The notes under the pieces are model-generated. The model was not told the origin of the DNA, searched no databases, and saw nothing but the letters and a program-made list of their open reading frames with translations. Position numbers and translations under genes: made by a program. Of a stretch of DNA of 64,000 nt, positions 25,744-34,403 are shown piece after piece. Source of the DNA: Rhodoferax sp. (GTDB lineage Bacteria > Pseudomonadota > Gammaproteobacteria > Burkholderiales > Burkholderiaceae_C); contig JARWZT010000016.1 of the NCBI GenBank assembly GCA_029866205.1, positions 124,001 to 188,000 on the forward strand, given 5' to 3'. Each line of letters starts with the position of its first letter. Position 1 is the first letter of the stretch.

Positions 25744-27411
25744 ATGTCCATCACCATTTACGCCGCCCGCAACATCATCACCATGAACCCGATGCAGCCG
25801 CAGGCCACCCACGTGGCGGTGCGCGACGGGCGCATTTTGGGCGTGGGCGACCTGGACACGCTGGCGCAATGGGGGCCACACACGCTGGACACGCGCTTTG
25901 CCGACCACGTGCTGATGCCCGGCCTGGTGGAAGGCCATTGCCACCTTAAGGAAGGCAGCATGTGGGACATGCACTACCTGGGCTGGTTTGACCGACGCGA
26001 CCCCAAAGGCAAGGTCTGGAGCGGCCTGCGCTCGATGGAGGCGGTGGTCAACCGGCTGGCGGCGATTGACGCGCAAATGCGCGCTGAAGGCCGCAGCGCC
26101 ACCGAGCCGCTGATCGCCTGGGGCTTTGATCCGATTTACTTTGGCGGCGAGCGCATGACGGTGGAGCACCTGGACCGCGCCAGCACCGAGCGCCCGATTG
26201 TCATTGCCCACGCCAACGGCCACCTGATGAACGTCAACTCCGCCATGCTCACGCTGGCCAGCATTGACGCGGACAACGAGGTGGAAGGTGTCGTCAAGTT
26301 TGCCCAAGGGCCGCGTGCGGGCCAGCCCACGGGCGAGCTGCAAGAGCCGGCCGCCATGTTTTTGGTGATTCGCAAGGTGGGCGACGCCGGACTGCTCTCG
26401 CCCATGACGGTAGACGGCGTCAAGTCGTTTGCCGCGCTGGCTTGCATGCAGGGCGTGACCACTGCCACCGATCTGGTCAACAAACTCACCGACGCCGACT
26501 GCCAGACCCTGGAGGCGGCGCTGGCCCAGCCCGACTGCGGCGTGCGCATACTGCCGGCGTTTCAGGCCTTTCACGGCACGCATGGTGCGGCCTTGGGTGC
26601 CGCCCACGTACAGCAACTCAAGGCGCGCAACACCGACCGCCTGCGCTATGGCCTGGTCAAAATGATGCTCGACGGCTCGATCCAGGGTTTCTCGGCGCGG
26701 CTGCGCTGGCCTGGCTATTTCAATGGCGCGCCCAACGGCATTTGGGTCACGGCGCCAGCCCAGTACGAGGCCGACTTTGAGACCTACCACCGCGCCGGGC
26801 TGCTAATTCACACCCACACCAACGGGGACGAAGCCAGCGAAGTGGCCATCGACGCCATCGAACGCGTGCTGACCCAAGCGCCACGGGCCGACCACCGCCA
26901 CACCCTGCAGCACGCGCAAATGGTAGATGCACCGCTGTTTCGCCGGATGGCGGCGCTGGGCCTGTGCGCAAACTTGTTTGCCAACCACCTGTGGTACTGG
27001 GGCGACCAGCATTACGAGACCACCATGGGCCCGGACCGGACACACCGGCTCGACGGCTGCGCCAGCGCCCTGGCCGCCGGGGTCAACCTGGCAATCCATT
27101 CAGACGCACCCGTGACACCACTGGGCCCGCTGTTTACCGCCTGGTGTGCAGTCAACCGCATCACGCCCCAGGGCCGGGTGCTGGGCGAGGGCGAGCGCAT
27201 CAGCGTGGCCCAAGCGCTGCGCGCCATCACCCTGGGCGCCGCCTGGACGCTCAAGCTCGACCACGAGATCGGCAGCATCGAATGCGGCAAACGCGCAGAC
27301 TTTTGCGTACTGGCCGAAGACCCGCTCACCGTTGACCCGATGGACCTCAAAGACATTGCGGTCTGGGGCACGGTGTTGTCAGGCCAGGTGTTTCAGGCGC
27401 GCGGTGGCTGA
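25744..27411 (+). CDS. Amidohydrolase family protein, YtcJ-like
   Basis: Metal-dependent hydrolase of 555 residues (amidohydrolase 3 type). The metal-binding HxH is in PGLVEGHCHL, with later conserved stretches HTHTNGDEAS and NLAIHSDAPVTPLGPL and the C-terminal GSIECGKRADFCVLAEDP. The substrate is probably a cyclic or linear amide. The start at 25744 lies at the first residues of the domain; the frame continues upstream to 25588 through the IS flank. It overlaps the CobW gene by eight bases, suggesting that metal delivery is linked to this enzyme. Confidence 0.83.
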   Translation: MSITIYAARNIITMNPMQPQATHVAVRDGRILGVGDLDTLAQWGPHTLDTRFADHVLMPGLVEGHCHLKEGSMWDMHYLGWFDRRDPKGKVWSGLRSMEAVVNRLAAIDAQMRAEGRSATEPLIAWGFDPIYFGGERMTVEHLDRASTERPIVIAHANGHLMNVNSAMLTLASIDADNEVEGVVKFAQGPRAGQPTGELQEPAAMFLVIRKVGDAGLLSPMTVDGVKSFAALACMQGVTTATDLVNKLTDADCQTLEAALAQPDCGVRILPAFQAFHGTHGAALGAAHVQQLKARNTDRLRYGLVKMMLDGSIQGFSARLRWPGYFNGAPNGIWVTAPAQYEADFETYHRAGLLIHTHTNGDEASEVAIDAIERVLTQAPRADHRHTLQHAQMVDAPLFRRMAALGLCANLFANHLWYWGDQHYETTMGPDRTHRLDGCASALAAGVNLAIHSDAPVTPLGPLFTAWCAVNRITPQGRVLGEGERISVAQALRAITLGAAWTLKLDHEIGSIECGKRADFCVLAEDPLTVDPMDLKDIAVWGTVLSGQVFQARGG

Positions 27412-28417
27412 AGCATCCCCTGCCCAAACGCTGCACGCGCCGGTGCCGCGGCGCTTGCCGCTCACGGTGGTTGGCGGTTTTTTGGGGGCGGGTAAAACCA
27501 CGCTGCTGCAGCACTGGCTGCGCCATGCCAACGGCTTGCGCCTGGCGATTTTGGTCAACGACTTCGGCGCCCTGAACCTGGACGCCACGCTGATTGCCAC
27601 CCACGACGGTGACACCTTTGCCCTGACCAACGGCTGCGTCTGCTGCCAGATTGGCGACGACATGGGCCGCGCCCTGGGCCAGGTGCTGGACCGTGCCGCC
27701 GACTTTGACGCCGTGGTGATTGAGGCGAGCGGCGTGTCCGACCCCTGGCGCATCGCGCAACTGGGGCGCGCGGACCCAGGCCTGGGCCTGGACGGCGTGG
27801 TGGTGGTGCTGGACGCCAGCTACGCCTGGGCGCAGGCGCACGACCCGCTCTTGGCCGATACCCTGTTGCGCCAGGTACGCGCGGCGGACCACCTGGTGCT
27901 CAACCACTGCGATCAGGCCAGCGCCACCGAGTTGCAGGCGGTACAAGATTGGCTGCACCAGGTGGCGCCCGGCATTGCGCAATGGCCGACCACGCGAGCG
28001 CAGCTGCCGCTGGCCGTGCTCAGCAGCACGGCGCTGCCCGAAGCCCCGCGCTGGGTGGCCAGCACCGACACGGCCCGGCCCTTGCTGGGTTCGGGTTGGG
28101 CGCCACAACATGGCCAGCAGTTCGCCAGCTGGTCCTGCCAGCCGCAGCGGCGCTTTGCCCTGCATGCGCTGCAGGCCTGGCTCAAGGCGCCCCCCTCGGG
28201 CCTGCTACGCTTGAAGGGCTTTTTGTTGCTGGACACAGGCCCAACGCCCCAGTGGGTGGAACTGCAATTTGCCGGACGCCAGGGCAGCGTTCGCAAATGC
28301 GCAGCGCCCGCCGGTGGCGCGGCACTGGTGGCGATAGGTCTGGCAACGCAACTGCCGAGCGACGCCCTGCACACTTTTTTTGGAGACACCGAACATGACA
28401 ACCGTAAAAATACTTGA
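27404..28417 (+). CDS. CobW-family GTPase (metal chaperone)
   Basis: G3E GTPase of 337 residues. Walker A reads GGFLGAGKTTLL. The metal-binding motif is NGCVCCQIGDD, and the base-specificity motif is NHCD in place of the usual NKxD. CobW/COG0523 proteins hand zinc or cobalt to client enzymes. I take the GTG at 27404, inside the end of the amidohydrolase gene; the frame upstream (from 27146) is the shadow of that gene. It overlaps the homocysteine methyltransferase gene by 23 bases. Likely clients are its two metal-dependent neighbours. Confidence 0.83.
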   Translation: MAEASPAQTLHAPVPRRLPLTVVGGFLGAGKTTLLQHWLRHANGLRLAILVNDFGALNLDATLIATHDGDTFALTNGCVCCQIGDDMGRALGQVLDRAADFDAVVIEASGVSDPWRIAQLGRADPGLGLDGVVVVLDASYAWAQAHDPLLADTLLRQVRAADHLVLNHCDQASATELQAVQDWLHQVAPGIAQWPTTRAQLPLAVLSSTALPEAPRWVASTDTARPLLGSGWAPQHGQQFASWSCQPQRRFALHALQAWLKAPPSGLLRLKGFLLLDTGPTPQWVELQFAGRQGSVRKCAAPAGGAALVAIGLATQLPSDALHTFFGDTEHDNRKNT

Positions 28418-29288
28418 TGGCGGCATGGGCCGCGAGCTCAAGCGCATGGGCGCGCCGTTTCAACAGCCCGAGTGGTCTGCGTTGGCCTTGCTCGAGGGCC
28501 CGCAGTTTGTGCGCCAGGCGCACGACGCGTTTGTGCAGGGCGGGGCGCAAATCATCACCACCAACAGCTACGCCGTGGTGCCGTTTCATATTGGCCAGGA
28601 GCGCTTTGACGCCCAGGGTGTGGCGCTGGCCCGGCTGGCGGCCGAGCTGGCCCGCGCCAGTGCCGACGCCGCTCCACACCCGGTAACGGTGGCGGGCTCC
28701 TTGCCCCCGGCGCTGGGCTCCTACCGGCCCGACCTGTTTGAACGCGCCGCCTCGGTACGCATCCATCAGGCGCTGATTGAGGGCATGGACCCCCTGGTGG
28801 ACGTCTGGCTGGCCGAAACCCAAAGCTCAATTGCTGAAATCCAGGCGGTACACACCGCCCTGAACGGCAACCCCAAGCCACTCTGGATTTCTTTTACCCT
28901 GGACGATGAGCCCGAGGGCGACACGCCGGTGCTGCGCTCAGGGGAGTCGGTGAGCGCCGCCGTGGCGGCGGCTTTGGCGCTGGGCGCAAAGGCGGTGCTG
29001 TTCAACTGCAGCCAACCCGAGGTCATGGAAGCCGCGGTGGTGGCGGCCCGACAGGCCGTGGCGGACGCAGGCGCGGCCGTCGACATCGGCGTCTATGCCA
29101 ATGCCTTTCCGGCGCAATCGAAAAAAGCAACCGCCAACGCGGTGATTTTGGACATCCGCGAAGACCTGGACCCGCTGTCCTATGTGGCTTGGGCGCAGCG
29201 CTGGGTTGACCAGGGCGCCACCATGGTGGGCGGTTGCTGCGGCATTTCACCCCAACACATTGCCGAACTGGCGCACACCTTCGCGTGA
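28395..29288 (+). CDS. Homocysteine S-methyltransferase family protein
   Basis: Zinc-dependent methyltransferase of 297 residues, MmuM-like. LDGGMGRELKRMG opens the barrel. The zinc cysteines are in FNCSQPEV and GGCCGISPQHI. MmuM uses S-methylmethionine or SAM to methylate homocysteine. The start is ATG 28395 with GGAG upstream; an in-frame TTG at 28380 is the alternative. It is third in the amidohydrolase-CobW set. Other family members methylate selenocysteine or act on unknown thiols. Confidence 0.85.
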   Translation: MTTVKILDGGMGRELKRMGAPFQQPEWSALALLEGPQFVRQAHDAFVQGGAQIITTNSYAVVPFHIGQERFDAQGVALARLAAELARASADAAPHPVTVAGSLPPALGSYRPDLFERAASVRIHQALIEGMDPLVDVWLAETQSSIAEIQAVHTALNGNPKPLWISFTLDDEPEGDTPVLRSGESVSAAVAAALALGAKAVLFNCSQPEVMEAAVVAARQAVADAGAAVDIGVYANAFPAQSKKATANAVILDIREDLDPLSYVAWAQRWVDQGATMVGGCCGISPQHIAELAHTFA

Positions 29289-29357
29289 GACACGGCCAGC
29301 CTGCAAGCAGCCCCGTGGTGGCGGCTACAGTGACAACTTTAACGACAAGGAAAAACC

Positions 29358-29780
29358 GTGCGCATTTGGCAAAAACCGATCTCGGTTGAACTTCTCACCC
29401 AAGGTACCGCCGGTACGGCAGACACCCATTTGGGCATTGAGTTTGTGGAAGTCGGCGACGACTACATCGTGGGTCGTGTGCCGGTGGACGCACGCACGCG
29501 CCAGCCCTACGGCTTGTTGCATGGCGGTGTGTCCGTGGTGCTGGCCGAAACGCTGGGCTCGTGCGGTGCGGCCTTTTCTTGCCCGCCAGACTACCGCGCA
29601 GTCGGCCTGGACATCAATGCCAACCACCTCAAGGGGGTGAAAAGTGGTTGGGTCACCGGCACCGCGCGTCCCATCCACCGGGGCCGCACCACCCAGGTGT
29701 GGGGCATTGAGTTGCGCGATGAAACGGGCGACCTGACCTGCATCTCGCGCATCACCATGGCGATTTTGGCGCCGCGCTGA
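29358..29780 (+). CDS. Hotdog-fold thioesterase, PaaI/YdiI family
   Basis: 140-residue acyl-CoA thioesterase. The active-site stretch is GLLHGGVSVVLAETLGS, with the catalytic acid in AET. DINANHLKGVKSGWV is the following conserved strand. YdiI members act on 1,4-dihydroxy-2-naphthoyl-CoA or other aryl-CoAs. The start is GTG 29358 preceded by AAGGAAAA. A short hairpin ACCCC/GGGGT and TTT (29786-29803) follows the stop and may terminate the transcript. Confidence 0.85.
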   Translation: MRIWQKPISVELLTQGTAGTADTHLGIEFVEVGDDYIVGRVPVDARTRQPYGLLHGGVSVVLAETLGSCGAAFSCPPDYRAVGLDINANHLKGVKSGWVTGTARPIHRGRTTQVWGIELRDETGDLTCISRITMAILAPR

Positions 29781-29801
29781 GCGGCACCCCACGCGGGGTC
29801 T

Positions 29802-30374
29802 TTAGCCTGCGCGCGCCATGCGCTCGCTCTTCCAGTACACATCGTCACCCACCGTGCCATCGGTGCGGTAGCGGTTCAAAACGCGGGCCAGCACAAACAT
29901 CAGGTCAGACAGGCGGTTGAGGTACTGACGAGGGGTCTCTTTGAGCGCCTCTTCGTTGCCAAGCGCCACCACGGCGCGTTCGGCGCGACGCGCGACGGTG
30001 CGGCACACGTGGGCCAGGGCGGCCGCACGGCTACCAGCAGGCAAAATAAACTCCTGCAAGCGCGGCAAATCGGCGTTGTAGGCCTCCAGCGCCTCATCCA
30101 AGGCCAGCACTGCCTCGGTCTTGAGCAGCTCGAAGCCCGGAATCGACAACTCGCCGCCCAGGTTGAAGAGCTGGTGCTGGATTTCGACCAGCACGGCACG
30201 TACGCCTTCGGGCATGTCCTCGCACAGCAGCACGCCGATATGGCAATTGAGCTCGTCAACATCGCCCATAGCATGCACGCGCAAGCTGTTTTTGGAGACG
30301 CGGCTGTTGTCACCCAAGCCGGTGGTGCCGCTGTCTCCGGTGCGGGTCGCGATTTGCGTAAGGCGGTTTGCCAT
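29802..30374 (-). CDS. Cob(I)alamin adenosyltransferase, PduO type
   Basis: Corrinoid adenosyltransferase of 190 residues, transferring adenosyl from ATP to cob(I)alamin. The N-terminal ATP-binding part has TRTGDSGTTGLGDNSRVSK. The middle has HVCRTVARRAERAVVAL, and the end LNRLSDLMFVLARVLNRY; these are PduO/CobA-II signatures. Location next to the CobW GTPase and homocysteine methyltransferase may reflect cobalamin or metal housekeeping, though it is on the opposite strand and convergent with the thioesterase. Confidence 0.93.
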   Translation of the reverse strand: MANRLTQIATRTGDSGTTGLGDNSRVSKNSLRVHAMGDVDELNCHIGVLLCEDMPEGVRAVLVEIQHQLFNLGGELSIPGFELLKTEAVLALDEALEAYNADLPRLQEFILPAGSRAAALAHVCRTVARRAERAVVALGNEEALKETPRQYLNRLSDLMFVLARVLNRYRTDGTVGDDVYWKSERMARAG

Positions 30375-30471
30375 AGTGGTTTCTTTGGTTCAAAAGGCGG
30401 GATTATTCCTGCTTTGGGACGTGCCCCGGCAAGCGGCCACAAGAGTCCCTGCCGGCCGGTGGTTTGGCGGC

Positions 30472-31227
30472 TTACATGACCGTGTGTTCGGCAATCGCCT
30501 CGGCCAGGGTTTCCATTTTTTGCTGCAGGTCTTCATCGGTATCGGCGTGGCGCAGCCACACCTGCTCGATTTCGGGGGCTTTCGCCATGAACGCATCAAC
30601 CACCGTGGGGTCGAACTGGGTACCGCGCTCGGCCACGATCGCCTCGAGGGCCTGGGCATGCGACATGGCGGCCCGGTACACCTTTTGGCTGACCATGGCA
30701 TCGTAGGTGTCCGCGACCGCCAAAATGCGCGCGCTCAGGGGAATCGCGGTGCCCGACAGTTGCTGCGGATAGCCCTTGCCGTTCCAATGCTCATGGTGCG
30801 AAAGGGCCAGGTCCTTGGCCATTTCAAGCCCTTCGTCCTTGGCGCCGCAGGTAGCCTGCGCCTGCGACAGCGCCTTGTAGCCGCGCACCGTGTGGCTTTG
30901 CATGGTGCTGCGCTCTTCGGAGTTAAAGCTCCCGGGCTTGAGCAAGATGCGCTCGGGGATCGCCAAGGTGCCAATGTCATACACCAGCGCGCCCTGCACC
31001 AATTGCGCAACATAGTCGGGCGTCAGCACAGGGGCCAGATCGGGGACTTGCTGCAAGGCTTGCGCCAACAACCGCAGGTAGCCCTGCATGCGCAACAAGT
31101 GCGACTCGGTGTCGGCGTCGCGCCGCTCCGCCAAGGTGGCCATGGCAAACAGCACCGCCGACTGTGCGGAGGCGCCCGTTGCATCGGGTGCGCGGGTCGC
31201 CGGTAGGGACGGGGGGGTTACAGACAT
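30472..31227 (-). CDS. HD-GYP-like protein with degenerate HD motif
   Basis: 251-residue protein of the HD-GYP phosphodiesterase family, which normally degrades cyclic di-GMP. LAIPERILLKPGSF, LSHHEHWNGKGYP and GTAIPLSARILAVADTYDAM match the family well, but the HD dyad reads YDIGT where HDIGK is expected, losing a metal-binding histidine and the lysine. The later RPYK reads KVYR. It is therefore probably inactive or altered and may bind the nucleotide instead. The start is 31227; the frame to 31326 lies inside the methyltransferase gene. Confidence 0.8.
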   Translation of the reverse strand: MSVTPPSLPATRAPDATGASAQSAVLFAMATLAERRDADTESHLLRMQGYLRLLAQALQQVPDLAPVLTPDYVAQLVQGALVYDIGTLAIPERILLKPGSFNSEERSTMQSHTVRGYKALSQAQATCGAKDEGLEMAKDLALSHHEHWNGKGYPQQLSGTAIPLSARILAVADTYDAMVSQKVYRAAMSHAQALEAIVAERGTQFDPTVVDAFMAKAPEIEQVWLRHADTDEDLQQKMETLAEAIAEHTVM

Positions 31228-31228
31228 G

Positions 31229-32026
31229 CTAGGGCCTCGCGTAGACAAAGGGCATTTGGTAAATCCATACCATTTTGCCATCGCTTGCCGTATAGCTGAC
31301 CGTTGGGACCAGCTGTGCGGCTTCAAAATCCAGGCTCACCATCCAGGCGCCCGGGCGCAATTCCCGCTGCGCCTTGGCCACGGCCTTGGGCATGCTCTCG
31401 GGCCGCTGAAACAGATAGACCATCTGGTAGCCCGACCAGTCGGCCAGCCAGATGTCACCTCGGCTGATGCGCGCCCAGGGCAGGCGCAGCGCGCACAACC
31501 AGCGCAGCGTGGCGCTCCACTCCAGACCATAAAACTGCGCCTGCGGATAGGCTTGGCGCAGGGCCTGCAAGCCATGGCCCAGGCCACAACCGGCGTCCAG
31601 CACGCGCGCACCTGCGGGCAGGGGCGCTACGCCGGGCAAGGCATGCAAAGCCTTGGCCGGGGTGGGAAACAAGGGCGCATCGGCCCAGGTATTGATCGGG
31701 TAGACCAACAGCATCACCACCAACGGCAGCAGCCAAACCCAGGCGGGCATATCGCCCAGGCCCAGCATGGGCAAACTCAGGGCAAAGGACACCGGAAAGC
31801 CCGCAGCCACCACCGCCTTGCGCCACCACGAGTCGCCCCACAGGCTCAACAACACCCCCATCAGGGCCGCCACCACCAAGGCTGCGCCCATGGGCCAGTC
31901 GCGCAAAAGCATGAGCCGAAAAGCGGCCCAGCTCACGCCCCAGCTCAATAAGGCGGGCAGCGGCCAGGGAGGCGCAGTACGCCAGCGACTGCGGGGCGCG
32001 GTCTTGGGGTCGGCGGAAGTGGCCAT
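31229..32026 (-). CDS. Class I SAM-dependent methyltransferase with membrane-spanning N-terminus
   Basis: 265-residue protein. The first half has about four hydrophobic segments (about residues 20-115). The second half is a methyltransferase domain with motif I VLDAGCGLGHGLQAL. The post-I acidic residue lies in FYGLEWS, and RPGAWMVSLDFE follows. The substrate is unknown; similar proteins accompany ParB genes in Burkholderiales. Start at 32026, 4 bp after the parB stop. The HD-GYP-like gene starts two bases after this stop. Confidence 0.78.
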   Translation of the reverse strand: MATSADPKTAPRSRWRTAPPWPLPALLSWGVSWAAFRLMLLRDWPMGAALVVAALMGVLLSLWGDSWWRKAVVAAGFPVSFALSLPMLGLGDMPAWVWLLPLVVMLLVYPINTWADAPLFPTPAKALHALPGVAPLPAGARVLDAGCGLGHGLQALRQAYPQAQFYGLEWSATLRWLCALRLPWARISRGDIWLADWSGYQMVYLFQRPESMPKAVAKAQRELRPGAWMVSLDFEAAQLVPTVSYTASDGKMVWIYQMPFVYARP

Positions 32027-32030
32027 CGAA

Positions 32031-32984
32031 TTAGCGTTGGGCGTTGGGTGCCAGCCGCTCAATCAGGCCATTGAGCGCATCGAGCGAGCCAAACTGGATC
32101 ACCACTTCGCCCATTTCCTCAAACCGGCCGCCGCGTTTGATCCGCTTTTTGATAAGCACTTCGACCTCGGCCTGCAGCAGATCGGAGAGTTCTTCTTCCA
32201 CCCGCTTGAGGTCGCGCGACTTCTCTTTTTTGGGTTTGGAAGCCACCAGCGAAAACTCCGCCGAGAGTTTTTTGACCAGGCTCTCAGACTCGCGCACCGA
32301 CATCTTTTTGTTGGCAATCTGGTTGGCCGCGGTGATTTGGGTCGCACGATCGAGCACCAACAGGGCGCGGGCATGGCCCATATCAATGTCGCCCGCCATC
32401 AGCATGGACTGCACCGGATCGGCCAGATTCAACAGGCGCATCAGGTTGGAGGCGGCACTGCGGGAGCGGCCGACGGCTTGCGCAGCGAGTTCATGCGTCA
32501 GGCCAAACTCTTTGATCAGCCTTTGCAAGCCCTGGGCTTCTTCGAGCGGATTAAGGTCTTCACGCTGCATGTTTTCGATCAGCGCCATGGCGGCGGCGGC
32601 TTCATCGGCGACGTTGCGCACCAGCACAGGCACGCGGTCCAAACCGGCGAGCTTGGCGGCACGAAAGCGCCGCTCGCCGGCAATGATCTCGTACACCGGG
32701 CGGCTTGAGCCCTCGGGGCGGTGCGCCTTGGCGCGCTCCGCGTCGAGCTGGCGCACCAAAATCGGCTGCATGATGCCCTGGGCTTTGATGCTCTCGGCCA
32801 GTTCGTAGAGCGCACCTTCGTCCATCCGGGTTCGCGGCTGATAGATGCCCGCCACCAAGTCCGTCAACAGCAGGGTGGTGGGCAGGGTCGCATCGACCGG
32901 CGTATCCGGCGCGGCGTCTTGCACCTTGGGCCCGAGCAGGGCCTCCAGGCCCATGCCGAGTCCTTTGGGTTTTTTAGTGGCCAT
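32031..32984 (-). CDS. parB: Chromosome partitioning protein ParB
   Basis: 317-residue CTP-dependent DNA clamp that loads at parS and drives origin segregation with ParA. The N-terminal nuclease-like domain has the CTP-binding motif AGERRFRAAKLAG. The central helix-turn-helix reads ELAAQAVGRSRSAASNLMRL, and the C-terminal dimerisation part ends GRFEEMGEVVIQFGS. AAGGAGG lies eight bases before the ATG, inside the preceding hydrolase gene with which it overlaps by 11 bases. Three parS sites lie within 4 kb. Confidence 0.97.
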   Translation of the reverse strand: MATKKPKGLGMGLEALLGPKVQDAAPDTPVDATLPTTLLLTDLVAGIYQPRTRMDEGALYELAESIKAQGIMQPILVRQLDAERAKAHRPEGSSRPVYEIIAGERRFRAAKLAGLDRVPVLVRNVADEAAAAMALIENMQREDLNPLEEAQGLQRLIKEFGLTHELAAQAVGRSRSAASNLMRLLNLADPVQSMLMAGDIDMGHARALLVLDRATQITAANQIANKKMSVRESESLVKKLSAEFSLVASKPKKEKSRDLKRVEEELSDLLQAEVEVLIKKRIKRGGRFEEMGEVVIQFGSLDALNGLIERLAPNAQR

Positions 32985-33537
32985 CGCGGACCTCCTTATG
33001 GGTAATCAGGGTTTGTAACAAGGCCTGGCCCGCGGGCCAGTCGCCTAATTGAGAGTCGGCGTTGATGTGGCCTGCAGCGCCGCAGTCGTGCCACCGCGCG
33101 CCCCAGGCATGGGCAAAGGCTTGCGCCCGCGCCAGGCTGCAGTACGGGTCGTTGTGGCTACCTGCCAACACGCTGGCAAAGGGCAGGGCCTGCAACACGA
33201 CGGGCGACCAGCTGTGCAGGACCGGGCGCAGTTCTTCGCGCTCGGCGTCACCCGGGGCCACCAGCAGCGCGCCTTGTACCCGGTGGGTGTTGCGCGAGCA
33301 CGCCGCCCAGGCCGCCACCAGCAAGCAGCCCAGGCTGTGGGCCACCAGCACGCAAGGCGCGCGTTGGGCCAGCACCACTTCCTCCAGCCGGGTGATCCAG
33401 TCACCCCGCAGGGGCTGCATCCAGTCGTGTTGCTCCACCCGCAAATAGCCATGCGTGGCCTCCCAGCGGCTTTGCCAGTGGTCGGGGCCCGAGTTTTGCC
33501 AACCGGGCAAAAGCAAGATCGCAGGGGATGCGTCCAT
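32974..33537 (-). CDS. RBBP9/YdeN family alpha/beta hydrolase
   Basis: Serine hydrolase of 187 residues. The nucleophile is in VAHSLGC, the acid in SHNDPYC, and the base in GHINADSQLGDW, giving a complete Ser-Asp-His triad. LLPGWQNSGPDHWQ at the N-terminus is a family hallmark. It lies between parA (5 bp away) and parB (11-bp overlap), so it is cotranscribed with the partition genes. A role in segregation is not implied by the family; esterase activity is expected. Confidence 0.88.
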   Translation of the reverse strand: MDASPAILLLPGWQNSGPDHWQSRWEATHGYLRVEQHDWMQPLRGDWITRLEEVVLAQRAPCVLVAHSLGCLLVAAWAACSRNTHRVQGALLVAPGDAEREELRPVLHSWSPVVLQALPFASVLAGSHNDPYCSLARAQAFAHAWGARWHDCGAAGHINADSQLGDWPAGQALLQTLITHKEVRDGH

Positions 33538-33542
33538 GGCGC

Positions 33543-34331
33543 TTAGCCCATCTTGGGCAGGCGACGCAGCATTTCACCGGCAAAGGCAACAAAAGCCTGC
33601 GCGCCCTTGGAGGCCGGGTCGAACGCCACGCCGGGCAGGCCGTAGCTCGGTGCCTCGGCCAAACGCACATTGCGCGGAATCACGGTGTCAAACACCTTGT
33701 CGCCAAAGTGGGCGGTGAGCTGCTCGCTCACCTGCTGCTGCAGGGTGATGCGGGGGTCAAACATCACGCGCAAAAGCCCGATGATGCGCAAGTCGTCGTT
33801 GAGATTGGCTTTGACTTGCTTGATCGTGTTGACCAGATCGGTCAGGCCTTCCAGGGCAAAGTATTCGCACTGCATGGGCACCACCACACCATCAGCGCAG
33901 CACAAGCCGTTAAGGGTCAGCATGGACAGCGATGGCGGGCAATCGATCAATACAAAGTCGTAGTCTTGGTCCACCTCGGCCAAGGCGGTCTTGAGTCGGC
34001 GTTCGCGGCGTTCCAACTCCACCATCTCGACCTCGGCGCCGGCCAGCTCGCGGTTGGCACCCAAGATGTCGTAGCTGCAACCAGCAGCGACCAGCTTGTC
34101 ACTGCGCGTGCGCGCCTCGGCAATGCTGGCCGATTCAAGCAAAACGTCGTACACACTGAGTGCCAAACTGCGCTTGTCCACGCCCGAGCCCATAGTGGCG
34201 TTGCCCTGCGGATCCAGGTCAATCATCAACACGCGCTGACCGAGCTGCGCCAGACCGGCGGCCAGATTGACGGTGGTGGTGGTTTTGCCGACGCCACCTT
34301 TTTGGTTGGCAATGCAGAATATTTTGGCCAT
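33543..34331 (-). CDS. parA: Chromosome partitioning ATPase ParA
   Basis: Soj-type ATPase of 262 residues that positions ParB-bound origins. The deviant Walker A is [14 protein letters not shown], then MIDLDPQGNATMGSG and FVLIDCPPSLSMLTLN (switch and Walker B regions). There is no N-terminal HTH, so it is the chromosomal (type Ib-like) form. The ATG at 34331 begins the usual MAKIFCIANQK. A parS site lies 44 bp upstream. Confidence 0.97.
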   Translation of the reverse strand: MAKIFCIANQKGGVGKTTTTVNLAAGLAQLGQRVLMIDLDPQGNATMGSGVDKRSLALSVYDVLLESASIAEARTRSDKLVAAGCSYDILGANRELAGAEVEMVELERRERRLKTALAEVDQDYDFVLIDCPPSLSMLTLNGLCCADGVVVPMQCEYFALEGLTDLVNTIKQVKANLNDDLRIIGLLRVMFDPRITLQQQVSEQLTAHFGDKVFDTVIPRNVRLAEAPSYGLPGVAFDPASKGAQAFVAFAGEMLRRLPKMG

Positions 34332-34374
34332 GGAGTCAGGGACGCAGGGAAAAAGGGTGCTCCGCAGGCGCTGC

Positions 34375-34390
34375 GGTTTCACGTGGAACA
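34375..34390. other. parS site
   Basis: GGTTTCACGTGGAACA matches the bacterial parS consensus TGTTTCACGTGAAACA at 14 of 16 positions. It lies between lysE-family gene and parA, in parA's upstream region, so ParB binding may also regulate parA transcription. Confidence 0.85.
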
Positions 34391-34403
34391 AATGGCACAC
34401 ACA

